Assembly: GCA_018881555.1 (NCBI GenBank)
Contig: JACAXG010000071.1
Coordinates: forward strand, 2,114,537 to 2,178,536
Direction: 5' to 3'
Length of the DNA stretch: 64,000 nucleotides
Origin: Amblyornis subalaris
Taxonomy: Eukaryota > Chordata > Aves > Passeriformes > Ptilonorhynchidae
A program made the translations under genes and the position numbers. A model generated the notes under the pieces. That model ran no database searches, was not told the origin of the DNA, and saw only the letters and a program-made list of their open reading frames with translations. Numbering within the stretch: the stretch's first letter is position 1; each line of letters opens with the position of its first letter. Positions 1-11,205 of the stretch are shown one piece after another.

Positions 1-1074
1 TACACTTTATTCTTGAAAGGGGATTTTTTTTTTCCTTTAATAATATAGCAAATTCCATCAACATCTTGTATAAGCGACGCTGCTTCTCCACGCATTACCC
101 TGTTAAAACACAAAAGGTTTATTAGTTACATATAGGCGGTCTTATGGGCCCTGAATTACCATCTGTTACCATGGGGGAATGTGGCTGGGGGNAGTTTCTT
201 GGGGCCTGGGGTGGTTTTGCCCTCCTCCTCTTCCCCTCGGATTTATTTATTCCTTGACTTTNGAACGAAAAAGGGAGCCGAGCGCGGCCGCGGGCAGCGG
301 GACCCCCCGGCATCGCCCCCGCGCCGCGGCCGGGCCCGCGGGGGACGGGGCGGGGGTCCCCAGCCGGGGGTCCCGGCTCGGTGGGGAGAGGGGCTGCGGG
401 AGCAGCGGGCGGCCGGGAGCGAGCCCACGGCGGTGTGCAAGGCCGTGGGAGCGGGGCTCGGGGTGTGCGGGGCCGCGGGAGAGCGGTGCGTGTGCGTGGG
501 CACAAGCGAACGCGCGGGTGCCGCTCCCGCGCCCCGTACGGGTTATCCGTGCGGGCCAGATCATCCGTAGGATTATCCACAGGAGCCCGTTACGGCGCGG
601 GACGCGGCACACGCGCACTCCCGCACTCGCTGNGGCACCACAGCCGCCCCCCGCGCTCCTGCGTGGGGTGAGCAGCCTGCGGGGGCTGCGGCCACGCGTG
701 TGCGTGTGGAGCTGGTCCTGTGCGAGCGCACATCCCCGCGCACGGACACGCGGGCCGCCGCGGACCCCCGGACACGCAGCCCCTCGGTATCCCGTGGGTT
801 TCAGCCGCGCGGGTGCTCTCCGCGGGCCGGGGCCGTGGGAGGGTCCCGCGGGCGCGGGGCCGCAGCGGGGCCTGCCCGGTGCTCCCGGTGCTCCCGGTGC
901 TCTGTCCCCGCTCCGCCGCTGGCCTCCGACCCTGCCCCCGAATCCGTGGAGGCTGCGGGCCCCGCACATCCCCGCACGCTCCGCGGCTCCGAAATTCCCC
1001 AGAAGAGCCNAGGAAATCCCGCAAACTTGGCCAGAGCCCGGCTGGAGCGCGGCCGCNATCGGCCGCGGGTCCGG

Positions 1075-1740
1075 TCCCTCCTCCTTCTCTTTCCCGAGCC
1101 TTCGCCTTTCTTGCCCGTTTCTCCCCTTTTTCACTCGCTGCAGTTTCAATTTCCTTTCTTCTCTCTTCCCTGGCTTTTTTCCTTCTGTCTTTGTTTTCTT
1201 TTTTTCCCCCCTCCTCTTCCTTGCTCCCTCGCTCTGGCGCTTTTCCTTCGCCCTTCCCTTTTGGTTTCCATTCTTTTCCATTCTCGCCATTCTTTTTGTC
1301 TTTTTATTTCTCTCCTCCGTTTATTTTTCCTTTTCCCTTCTTTTCCCTTCATTATTTTCCCGTCGTCTTCCTTGCCTTCCTTATTACTATTTATTTTTTC
1401 TTTCGTTCATTTATTTCTTCTTTCTTTCCTGCTTTGCCTTTCTCTTATTTTTTCTTCGTTTTTCTGTGCTTTTTCCTCTGTCTTCTCTTATTTCCTTCCT
1501 TTTTCGTTTCCGTTAATTTATTTTTCTTCACTCTCCCTTTCTCTCTCTTTTCCTTTCACCTTCTCTTTTTTTTCCACGNACATTTTCTCCTTTTCCTTCC
1601 ATGCTTTTTCTCTTTTTATTTCCCTTTTCCTTCTCTTTTATTTTTTCCCTGAGTCTCTTCTCCCTCTGTATTTTCTTTTTTCGATTCTCCCTCTTTCCAC
1701 AAATATCCCTACCCACGAGCACACACAAAACCTGCTCCAC
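1075..1740. repeat. polypyrimidine (C/T) low-complexity tract
   Basis: For about 650 bases the + strand is almost entirely C and T, mixing TTTC, CCTT and CTTT words, with few purines. It is not a clean tandem repeat. Homopurine-homopyrimidine tracts of this length can adopt triplex (H-DNA) structures. Open frames across it encode only F/S/L/P-rich translations and are composition artefacts. Confidence 0.85.
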
Positions 1741-2819
1741 TTCCCGCCGATGCCCTTGTGCCGTGGCGGATTTGTTGGGATTTTGAGGTGGATTTTTTTT
1801 TCGCCGCNACCGGGAGCATTTCCCAGCACCAGGATGCTCCTCGGCCGCGGGATACTTCGGGCCGGAGCGAGGGAAAAGAAAAAAAAAAAAAATGGATTTT
1901 TTTTTAATATAAAAATTCAAGGATTTTGACTGGAGAAAACGACGGAGAATGGGAAGGAAGATTCGGCCTTCACCTGCCCCGCCGCCTTCCTCCTCCTCCC
2001 CGCACGGCCGGACCCCGAGGCCGCCTCGTCCCCTCCCGAAATCCCCGGGAAACGGAGGGAGAGGCGGCGGGGCCGCCCCCCGCCCCGACCCCGCTGGGAG
2101 CCCCTGGCTGGGGCAGCACCCCCCGGCCCCGGGCTGGATCTTCCTCCCCAAAACCCGCCCCGACCCCAGGCCGGGTCCGGTCCTGCCCCCCGTCCCTCCC
2201 GCGGGTCGCAGCTCCGCCGCACCTGGAATTAAAGAGAAAACACAGTGTGGGAGGGGGTCGCGCCCGCCGCCCCCCCGGGCCGCCCCCGGGCCCTCTCCCC
2301 CCGCGGGGCGCGGGGAGCGCGGAAGGGGCGAGGGGGCGGCGGGCCCGCGGGACAAAGGCCGGGGGGGCGGTCGGGGGGGCCGCGTACCTCCGGGGGAACT
2401 TTTCATCCCGCTACGCTGCGGGAAGGAGCCCCCGGCCTCCTCCCCATCCCCGCCAACCCCTCCCTCCCCCAAATCCACCCCCTCGCTTTCTCCCCCACTT
2501 GTTGCTCTCCCAGACAAAAGCATCTCTTCGCCCTCGAGCCAAACAAACGTAAACCCCCAAACCCAGGTGATGCTGTCCCCCAGAGCGACTCGGGATCCCC
2601 CAACTCCTCCCCGAGCATCCCTTCAAAAGAAACAAACGCAAATTAAAATAAAAATGAAAGGAAAAACCGCGGGACAGCGGCTTTTCGGCCGTGCCCCCCC
2701 CGGCCCCCCAGCCAGGTGCGTACTCACTTCGCGGCCCAGGTACAAGCCACCCTCAACAATAGAGGCGCGTTGTTTTTTTCCCTCTGTGCCAAGCACAAGG
2801 CTGGAGCCAATTTAGATAT

Positions 2820-2900
2820 GCTATAAATTAAGAGGTTGCCATGGTTACCGGCCCGCCATTGGCCGCGTCCCGGGTGACGCGGCCCCCGACGTCACCAAAT
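2820..2900 (+). promoter_or_regulatory. LHX5 promoter-like cluster: TATA-like, X-box-like, inverted CCAAT and CRE-like motifs
   Basis: Within 80 bases there is a TATA-like CTATAAATTA (2,821-2,830), a GTTGCC-AT-GGTTAC element (2,835-2,848) resembling an RFX X-box with an imperfect second half-site, an inverted CCAAT box CCATTGG (2,856-2,862) and a CRE-like GACGTCAC (2,888-2,895). The cluster is about 0.7-0.8 kb upstream of the LHX5 start codon, a plausible distance for a core promoter with a long 5' UTR. The motifs are seen; the promoter role is inferred from position and motif combination. Confidence 0.45.
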
Positions 2901-3282
2901 CTGAATAAGGATGCGCGAATTACTAAGGCGGGGGACAAAGCTGGCGATGGGGACAGCATGAGAGTGGCGGCGCGGCGGCGGCGGAGCACAGCGAGGCACC
3001 GGGGCTGCCGGCTGCAGGGGGGGGTTCATGCACCCCTCCCGCCGCGCCCGCTGCCGCAGAGCCCGCCAGCAGCGCGGCCGCCGCTCCGGCGGCTCCCGGG
3101 CCGCTCCGCAGGCACCGGAGGGGGATTTGGGGGGGTCTTTAGTATTATTGTTATTATTATTTCTCGGGGGTGGTTTGGATTATTTGAGGGGGGGGCATCG
3201 TTTTTTCCCTCCCGTCGTCGAGGCTCCGGAGAGAAGAGGGGGAAGAACTTGACAGCCGCCCCGCTCCCCTCCCCTGAATTTT

Positions 3283-3543
3283 TTGTTATTCCTTCTTCTA
3301 TATTTTTTTAATTTTTATTTGATTTCGTTCGATTTGATTTTGTTTTGCTTTATTTTTTTAATTTTATTTTTTATTTTCCTTTATTTTTATTCCATTTTAA
3401 TTTATTTTATTTCTTTTCATTTTATTTCATTTTATCTTTTTTTCCTGCCTTTTTTTAAAAAATTTTTTAATTTATTTTTTATTCTTTCCCCCTGCTTTTT
3501 TTTTTTTTTTTTTTCCCTTTTGCTATTTTTTTTTTTTTTTTTT
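3283..3543 (+). repeat. T-rich low-complexity run just upstream of the LHX5 start
   Basis: About 260 bases are dominated by T with scattered ATTT and TTTA words and end in two pure T runs (about 3,499-3,514 and 3,526-3,543). The run ends roughly 70 bases before the LHX5 ATG. If it is transcribed, the 5' UTR would be U-rich, which is unusual beside such GC-rich surroundings. Confidence 0.8.
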
Positions 3544-3610
3544 GCCTCGGCCGTGTGCCGGCGCGGGGCTGGCTTCTCCTTTTGAGCGTCTCCATCCCCC
3601 GGCGGAGGTT

Positions 3611-6600
3611 ATGATGGTGCATTGTGCGGGCTGCGAGAGGCCGATTTTGGACCGCTTCCTACTGAACGTCTTGGACAGGGCATGGCACATCAAATGCGTC
3701 CAGTGCTGCGAGTGCAAGTGCAACCTGACCGAGAAATGCTTCTCCAGGGAAGGGAAACTCTACTGCAAAAATGACTTTTTCAGGTGAGTCCTCACCCCCA
3801 CCCCAACGGGGAGCGGGGGGTCCGGAGGTTCACCCCGCGCCCGGCCCCCGCCGCCTCCCTGGGGTGTCCCCCGGAGCTTTGNGGGGCTCGGCGGGTCCCC
3901 TCCCGTCCCTCCCCGCCGGGGCTCCGCGCCGAGCNTGTCCCACCGCTCCGTCGGGAGCAGCCCCCCGGCCCGGGGAAGCCCCCGGGGGGACTCGGTGGCC
4001 GCGCTACGGCCGCCGCTGCAGCCTGAGGTGGGGGCGGCGAGGCTGAGCCCCCCCTCCCCATCTCCCCACGACCTTCCTCCGGCAGCCCCGNGCCCCGCTC
4101 CGCCGCCGCCGCCGCCCGCCCCGTCGCGTCAGGCCCCGGTGGGCATCGGGGACCCTCCGTGTCCTCCCCTCCGGGCCCGGCCTGGCGCTCCTCGCCCCCC
4201 TCCCGGGACCACAGGCCCCGGTGCAGACGGTGACCAAAGCCTCCCCACGCCCCCCCGGGGGGCCCGCACCTTAAACGCCCCTAATGACCGCGATAAGGTG
4301 CCGAGAGGGAATTAGGGGCCGGCATGGGAAAGGGGGGGCGATGACTTATGACTCCTAATGCTCCCACTACATCAACGTCACGGGGAGCGGCGAGGGAGGC
4401 AGAAGTTGTGCCGCGGCCGGAGGGGAAAAAGGGGGGACCCTGCGTGGGCGCCCCCGGGCCTGGGAGCCCCCGGGGNCCTCGGGGACACAACAGCGACAGC
4501 CCCCGCTCCCTGTTCTGGGGGCAGATTTTTTGTCTCTGTGGGGGNTTTTTTGTTTATTTTTGGCGCTGAGGGGTTTGTTGTTTTTTTCTTTTTCTTCTGG
4601 TTTTTTTTTCTTTTTGTTTGTTTGATTCTGAGGTTTTTGTTAGAATTTTTTTGTTGTTGTTTTATTTTGGTGAGGGTTTTGTGTTTTGTTGTTGTTGTTG
4701 TCGCCGCATTTTTTTTTTTGTCGGGATTTTGGTTTTGTTTTGTGGGGTTTGTGGGAGGTTTTGTTTGTTTGGTTTTGTTTCTTCTTTTTTTTTTTTCTTT
4801 TTTTCTTGAGAGGTCGTTCCCAGCCGATTCGGATTCCTTGGAAATTTTTTTCTTTTTTAAAAGAAAAAAAAGCACCTCCTGGGAAAAAAAAAAAAACAAC
4901 AACCAAACAAAACCAAACAACTAAACCCAGACCCGCTCTGGGAAGGAAAGGAAAACCGGAGATTTACAAAGCACTCTTCCCGACCTGGAAAAATTCCTTC
5001 TCGGGAGAACGGGATGGGCTGGGGACTGGACGCCGGGCTTGGGATCCCGGGATGCTTCGGGGAGCGCAGCCCCCTCCTCCGCCGCCCGTTGTTCTGGGGG
5101 TGCGCTGACCCCCGCACCCCCCGCTCCCTTTTCCCGTCTCTCTGGCCGCGATCAGCGCCGTTTTCTCCCCAGGATTTTCAGGCCGGAGCCCCCCGTTCCC
5201 GTCCCGGGAGACACCGCCTGAAACGAAATCCTGCCCCGGGGAGCGCGGAGGGGACCCCCCGCCTCCCTCCCCTCCCGCCCGTCCCTTCTGGGGCCAAATC
5301 CGGGCGAGGATGCTCATGTGTGTTCCCCGCGGGTGGGGACACCCCAAACCCGCGCCTTCCCCGGCCCCGAGGGGATGAAGGCTCTCCTCATCCTCGCCCC
5401 AAAAGTGCGAATCGCCTGCCCCCCCAAATCTTCCATCGGGAGATGCTGGAGCATCAGGCTCCCGCGGTGGGATTTGAGGAGGGGGGTTCGGAACGGCAGG
5501 CACGCAGCCCCCGCCGCAGCCCATCGCCGCCGGGGCTCCAGCTCTCGCTTTTCTCCCCCTTTCCCAGGAGGTTTGGTACCAAATGCGCCGGCTGCTCCCA
5601 AGGGATCTCCCCGAGTGACCTCGTCCGGAAAGCCCGGAATAAAGTCTTTCACCTGAACTGTTTCACCTGCATGGTCTGCAACAAGCAGCTCTCCACGGGC
5701 GAGGAACTCTATATCATCGACGAGAACAAATTTGTTTGCAAAGAGGATTATTTGAACTCTCCCAGTTTGAAGGAAGGCAGCCTCAACTCAGGTACGAGCG
5801 GCTCAGCCCGCCGCACCGCTCCGTCCCTGCTGCCGGTGCCTCCCGGGGGCGCCTCCCGGCCGGGAAGGAGGCTCGGATTTGTGGGGTGAGGGGCCGCACC
5901 CCGCGGCCAGCCCGACACCCCCCGGTAACCCCCTGCCACCGGCACCGGCAGGCGCGGGCAGCGCCGAGAGCGCCGGGCAGAGCTGCCGGTACCTCCCGCC
6001 GGAGGTGCCTCCCGGCCGGAGAGGAGCTTTGGATTTGTGGGATGAAGGGCTGCACGCCGCAGCCAGTTGATCCGCCGGGGGAGGGAGGGATTTGGGGTGA
6101 AAGGCTTCGAACCTGGCGGAAGCCTCTGTGACACCCCCGACGTGGGGCGCGGACACGCGTGGGATGAGCTCNCCCCCAAGCCTTGGCTCCCGCCCCGCGC
6201 ACGGCCCCTACGGCAGCGGGGATGTGGGGCGGGGGGGAACCAGGATCCCCCCGGGGCTGGCTCGGGAGCCCCTCACTCCCCAGAGCCCCCCCTGCGAGTG
6301 TGCCCGGTCCCCCCGCGCCGTGGGCCTGATCCTTCGCCTCCTTTCACCCAGAGGCAAAGCTCCCATTTGACTTCCTTGGAAGCTGTCTCTGCGTCAGGAG
6401 AGCAGGGCCAGGCCCCCTCCTGCTGTCCCAGCCATGCCGGGCGCCCCTGCTCACCCCCTTCCGTGGGCTCTCTCTCCGTCCAGCACCCGGGGCCGGATCC
6501 TGCCACGCCAGTCAGTGGGGCCGCTGCTGTGAGCGAGGCGAGTAGAGCTTGGCCTTGGGGGGGGTGCTGGCTGCAGGGTCCCCGGGGGGGATCGGTGGCT

Positions 6601-9600
6601 NGGGGCGGGGGGTGAGCCAGGCTCGAGGCAGTGTCTGGGGACCCCCCCAAAGCCCGACAGGGACCGGTTGCGTATTTCCCGGCGGCGCATCCCGCTTCCC
6701 GGCGCGGGGGGGAGAGGGCGAGCGCGGGGGGCCGCGGTGGGCCTGGGGGATCGCCCCCTCCCCAGCTCCCCCCCGCCGGCATGACACGGTGCACAGGGCA
6801 GGACCGGGCGGCGCTTGCCCGGAGCTCCCCGTGATGTTGGGGGGTTGATGCTTTAGGGGTACCAGGGGGGCAGAGGCCGTCTGCACCCCTTGCTGCTCTC
6901 CAGCACCCCCCGACCCCTCTCCTGGAAAGCAGCCGGGCCGGGTGGGCCGGGGAGGGCGGAGGAGAGGGNGGTCAATCTCTCCCCTAAGTCATCCACCCCC
7001 CCTTTCCTCTCTGGGTCTCCTTTACAGTGTCCTCATGTACGGACAGGAGTTTGTCCCCGGATCTCCAGGACCCCATGCAGGACGACACCAAGGAAACGGA
7101 CAACTCGACCTCCTCGGACAAGGAGACCACCAACAACGAGAACGAGGAGCAGAACTCGGGCACCAAGCGGAGGGGGCCCCGCACCACCATTAAAGCCAAG
7201 CAGCTGGAGACCCTCAAAGCTGCCTTCGCCGCCACCCCCAAACCCACCCGCCACATCCGAGAGCAGCTGGCCCAGGAGACCGGCCTCAACATGAGAGTCA
7301 TCCAGGTAGGACAGCCCCAGCCCACCGGGAGGGAGGAGAAGGAGTCCTGATAGGAGCCCAAAGAGTTCGAGGCTGTGACAGTCTCCCCCAGGCGCCGGGA
7401 AGGGGTTGGGACACCGAGGTTGGTCCCTCAAGGAATGGGGACGGGAGAACCCCATCTGCCCCCTGCCAGCCTCACCCCGGGCCCAGCCCTGCACCCACCN
7501 CACGCTCCCGTGGGTCCGCGGGGATCCCCCACCCTGTGCTTAAATTCCCCCCCGCCATGGGAAGGGATGAAAACCATTCCCAAAGCATGAGGCAGCCCGG
7601 CTTTCCGCGGGGCCGAGCCGGATCCCCGGCGCGCCGGGAGACGGATGCTCCAGCCTTGCGGAAGCGAGGAGCATCCACCGCGCTCTGCAGGCTGCCGGCA
7701 CTTTCTTACCGCACTGCCCCCGTGAAGAAAATCCCTGCGGAAATGTAGGGATTAATGGGCTTTAATAGAGGCATTAATAGGGGAGGACTCTCCGGCTTTG
7801 CCCGTAGCGGAGCTGCGATTCCCGGCTCCCGGCAGAGGGGAGCAGGAGTCCCGCAGGACTGTGCTGTGCTCGTACCCCCGAGCTGCCCCATCCCTGGGGG
7901 AGTGAGACAATAATCCAGGCGCCCCACNGGGCTGCTGAGGCGTGCGGTTCGGATGAGGCGATGCCCGTGGAGAGGCGGCCACGTCTCCCCTTTCCCTTTT
8001 ATTTCCATCCTCGCCGCCGGCTGTTCCGACTCCCTGCCTGCTGCCGCAGGTGCTCATCCCCCCGCTCCCCGCTTTCTGCCTGCTTCTGCCACGATCCAGA
8101 GTCNTGTCCCATTTTTTCCTTCCCGCGTTTCCTCCCTTCTTCCCCCTATCCATAGGGGAAATTTCCCCAGCCTCTATTTTCCAGCTGCCCCCTCCCTTTC
8201 AGGGACAGATAGGCTGAGGATGGGCATGTGAGGATGCAGCTGAGAGNGAGAGGGGCAGGATTTTAATNAACCTGNTTATTTGGGGGGTGCAGCGTCNCCA
8301 TGCACTTTCCGGGGTATAAGCAGCAGGAACGGGGGGTGGCTGTCGATATAAAAAACACCCAAATGTCGGAAAACCCACGTGGGCGCAAGATTTCCCACCC
8401 TTTCCCTGCCCAGACTTTGGGGGTGGGGGGGATGTCGCTGACCCGGAGGGGGTCCCTGCTCCCCGCCCCGCGGTGGGCACTGACCCCAGGCTGGCCACAG
8501 GTGTGGTTCCAGAACCGTCGGTCGAAGGAGCGGCGGATGAAGCAGCTGAGCGCGCTGGGCGCCCGCCGGCACGCGTTCTTCCGCAGCCCCCGCAGGATGC
8601 GGCCCCTCGGCGGCCGCCTCGACGAGTCCGAGATGCTCGGCTCCACGCCCTACACGTACTACGGAGGTGAGGGACCGCCCGCGGGGACCCTGCCCCGTCC
8701 CCCCTCTCCTCCTTTGTTCCTCCGCATCCCGCTTCTCCGCGGGTTTGTCCCCCCCTTTCCCCCCGCCCGGGCACACGCGCGCACACGCGGCCGGGTCCAC
8801 GCACCCCCGCGCCCCGCCGGCGTTGCGGGGCCCCTCTCCCGCGAACAAAGCCCCAGCTGCGGGGCTTTTGTCCCCCTTTCAGGCCGCATTTGTTCCAATT
8901 ACCTCCCGGGCCCGCAGCATATGGAAGGTCAGTGCCGCCCGGCCGCCCCCCCGCTGCCCCGACGGGACGGGATGGGCGCAGCGGGGCGGCCCCGCGCCTC
9001 CCCTCTCCCCCGGCTCCCTGCAGAGCCCCCCCAAAAGCTGCGTTTTCAAAGCCTCCCATCTGACACGGGGCTTGCCAGGCACCCCTTGTTGCCCTGCCGT
9101 TAGTTTCTAGATCCCTTCCAAGCGGCTTAAATACATAAATAATCTCCCCATTATATATATTTTTATCCATTTTAAATATATATATGTATATATATATTCC
9201 TATTATATATAATTTCCCTGCTGTGTCTATATTTTTCCCATTATGTGTATTTTCCCCATTATATATTTAATTTTCCCTGTTCTCTTTATATTTATCTTTT
9301 CCCCATTTCCTTTATATATGTATATATATATATATATATTATTTTTTCGTTATTAATTAAGCACTAAATTGAGATAATTTTCCGGGTCCCCTCAGCTCTC
9401 CNAGCCCTGGATTCCTTGTCCCCGCTCACTCCGGGCTGGGCAGAGAGAGGNTGATGGGCACCGCAGCCCTAAGGACGGGCTTATTTCCCTCAGGCTGGAC
9501 TCCAATTCCTACACACCCTTTGGGTCCCACATCCCGGGAGCAGTGTCGGAGGGGACAGGACAGGGCTGGTTTGGGGTCCAGCGGAATTTGGGGAGGTTTT

Positions 9601-10014
9601 CAGCCCCAGGCGACCAGATCCATCCTTTTTNCCCCCCTTCCCGCAGATTACCAAGGTGACTACTACGGGCCGGGAGGCAACTATGACTTTTTCCCCCACG
9701 GGCCGCCCTCCCAAGCCCAGTCCCCGGCCGACTCCAGCTACCTTCAGAACTCAGGACCCGGCTCCACACCCCTGGGACCCTTGGAGCCCCCCCTAAGCGG
9801 ACACCACTCCTCAGAAAACCAAAGGTACACGGATATGATCTCGCACCCCGACACCCCCAGCCCCGAGCCGGGGATGACCGGCTCGCTGCACCCCATCCCG
9901 GGGGAGGTCTTCAGCGGGGGGCCCAGCCCGCCCTTCTCCATGTCCAGCAATAGCGGCTACAGCGGGGCTCTGTCGCACCCCAACCCGGAGCTCAGCGAGG
10001 CGGCGGTGTGGTAG
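3611..10014 (+). CDS. LHX5: LIM/homeobox protein LHX5, complete, 5 exons
   Basis: This is a LIM-homeodomain transcription factor of the LHX1/LHX5 class, a nuclear regulator of forebrain, spinal interneuron and Purkinje-cell development. Coding exons are 3611-3783, 5568-5791, 7028-7305, 8501-8666 and 9647-10014. All introns are GT-AG, all phases agree, and the product is 402 aa, the length I recall for mammals. Two zinc-binding LIM domains (about residues 4-55 and 63-115) carry the expected Cys/His spacing. An acidic S/T-rich linker follows, then a homeodomain (about 179-240) split at Gln225|Val226 inside helix 3, just before WFQNRR. A Pro/Ser/Gly-rich C-terminal region ends in EAAVW. Translation starts at the first ATG of the tandem pair (MMVHCAGCE). 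LHX1 was considered, but the linker, the C-terminus and the neighbouring genes fit LHX5. Confidence 0.97.
4265..4385. promoter_or_regulatory. candidate regulatory element in LHX5 intron 1
   Basis: This short stretch is less GC-biased than the surrounding intron and is dense in factor-binding cores: CTAATGA (about 4,280), GATAAGG (about 4,292), GAATTAG (about 4,309), a TGACTTATGACTC AP-1/Maf-like word (about 4,342) and CTAATG (about 4,356). Introns of LIM-homeobox genes often carry conserved enhancers. Conservation cannot be tested here. Confidence 0.3.
4540..4920. repeat. T/G-rich then A-rich low-complexity segment in LHX5 intron 1
   Basis: The segment starts with GTTT and TTTG words and ends in A-rich sequence with AACAAAACC words. 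At its centre (about 4,844-4,871) is a T-rich arm followed directly by its A-rich complement, an inverted repeat able to form an A/T hairpin. Confidence 0.75.
5831..6068 (+). repeat. two-copy direct repeat in LHX5 intron 2
   Basis: A unit of about 82-85 bases occurs at 5,831-5,912 and again at 5,984-6,068, offset by 153. Both copies run TGCCGGT, CCTCCCG, GCCTCCCGGCCGG, GGATTTGTGGG, then GC-rich CCGCAGCCAG-like ends. The copies differ at scattered positions, so the duplication is not recent. Confidence 0.7.
9125..9365. repeat. AT-rich low-complexity block in LHX5 intron 4
   Basis: About 240 bases combine (TA)n runs with a repeated CCCCATTATATAT-like word at about 9,146, 9,236 and 9,254, plus a TATATATA run near 9,315-9,340. 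It is a sharp AT-rich island in an otherwise GC-rich gene and is probably a degenerate simple repeat. Confidence 0.8.
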
Positions 10015-10405
10015 GCCTGGCGCGGGCACGCGTGTGCGTGTGTGCGGGGGGAAAGCACCCCCCGGTCCCCCCGGCCCACGCGTGTCCCCCCCCCCTCGCC
10101 CCACACCGGGGCGCGCCGGGTCACCGGCGCAGGATGAAGCCCCCCCCCCCCCGCTCCGATGCCAAAACGCATCCCGGCATCCTCCCCATNCCTGCATCCC
10201 CCGGGACCTTGGGGCCGCCCCGCTACCTCCCCCCTCCCGGCACCTTCCCCCCAGCGCTTGGGGGGGCAGTGAAAGGTGCCCNGCCCTGAAGACCCCGCCG
10301 GCGTCGGGACCACCGCCTCTCGGACCAAAGCTGAACTCGCCTGGACACAGGTCCCACCGCCCCGGCGGCACCGGGGGAGGGGGGGCCGGGGCAGGGCTCC
10401 CCCCT

Positions 10406-10431
10406 GCTAATTAGCATCCTTTTTAATTATC
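10406..10431. promoter_or_regulatory. paired TAATTA homeodomain-type sites in the LHX5 3' UTR
   Basis: CTAATTAGCAT and TTTAATTATCC lie within 26 bases. TAATTA is the palindromic core preferred by LIM-homeodomain factors, including the LHX family. The surroundings are extremely GC-rich, so two such cores stand out. A regulatory role is inferred only. Confidence 0.3.
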
Positions 10432-10876
10432 CCCTACCGCAGGAGGGGGGGGGGGGGGAATGGGGAATAGCAGGAATAAACCCCCCTCGGCTCCTCCGTG
10501 CCCTTATTTTTATTGTTCCCGTTTTACCCCCGAGGAGAAGGTGGGTTTGGACCCGGTTTTTTGGCGATGGGGAGGAGGAGGGGGCCGTGCGGGGGCCAGG
10601 CCCGGGGCGGCCCCAGTGACTGGCTGGGATTGGGCTCCCANGTGGTGGAAAAGACACCAGAAAGAGGCAGAAACAGGAAAAACGCAACAGCAACAAAAAA
10701 TAAAACCCCGACCAAACAATAAACCCCAGAACTAAACCAACCCAACCGCGGCAGCAGAAATTTCACCCGAGCCTCGGCACCGAGTCCCACCCCAACGATT
10801 CCCAGAGGCTCCGCCAATTTAAGGATGTATTATAGTTTTTGCTTCTAGTTTCTTTATTTTGTATAAAGGAGAAACA

Positions 10877-10882
10877 AATAAA
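10877..10882 (+). other. LHX5 proximal polyadenylation signal AATAAA
   Basis: A canonical AATAAA lies about 0.86 kb after the LHX5 stop codon, followed within 40 bases by a T/GT-rich stretch. It probably ends the shorter LHX5 transcript. Confidence 0.6.
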
Positions 10883-11129
10883 GTATGTTTTTGTGTTTAC
10901 TGATTATTTATTGTACTTTAGTCATCGGAGGCTCCGAATTTTTCTATTTTGAAGGCAGGGAGGGGATGGCACCGGGGAGGGGGGCTGAGAGGATAGAGCG
11001 GGGGGGGGGAAAGGAAGGAGAATGGAAAAGGAAAGAAAAAAAGTTGTTTTCTGAAAGCGTCGTGGGTTTCCCGTCCCCGCTGCCTCTTGCGGAGGCTGTT
11101 AGTGTGAATGGCTCTTGTTGTTCAATGTG

Positions 11130-11135
11130 AATAAA
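11130..11135 (+). other. LHX5 distal polyadenylation signal AATAAA
   Basis: A second AATAAA follows 250 bases after the first, with T-rich sequence downstream. It may give a longer 3' UTR of about 1.14 kb. Confidence 0.5.
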
Positions 11136-11177
11136 AAACCTTTTAGTTACCTACTGTTCGGTCACCTGGTCCCTTTC

Positions 11178-11205
11178 ATTTTATTTTATTTTATTTTATT
11201 TTAAT
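11178..11205 (+). repeat. (ATTTT)n pentanucleotide microsatellite
   Basis: Five or so consecutive ATTTT units lie 40 bases downstream of the distal LHX5 polyadenylation signal. Confidence 0.9.

Larger units (their letters stand above)
1..3610. other. LHX5 5' flank and probable 5' UTR, no protein gene recognised
   Basis: This stretch lies upstream of the LHX5 start codon. It is strongly GC-rich at about 270-1,060 and 1,970-2,420, which keeps many overlapping frames open, but none of those translations resembles a protein family. Recognisable parts are a polypyrimidine tract (about 1,075-1,740), a promoter-like cluster (2,820-2,900) and a T-rich low-complexity run (3,283-3,543). Positions 1-180 are less GC-rich and may be the edge of a conserved non-coding element. 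The transcription start cannot be fixed from sequence alone. Confidence 0.7.

Noticed and set aside
247..2815. Long overlapping open frames upstream of LHX5 on both strands
   Set aside because: They are Pro/Arg/Gly-rich or F/S-rich translations of GC-rich and C/T-rich DNA, with no domain and no splice-supported structure.
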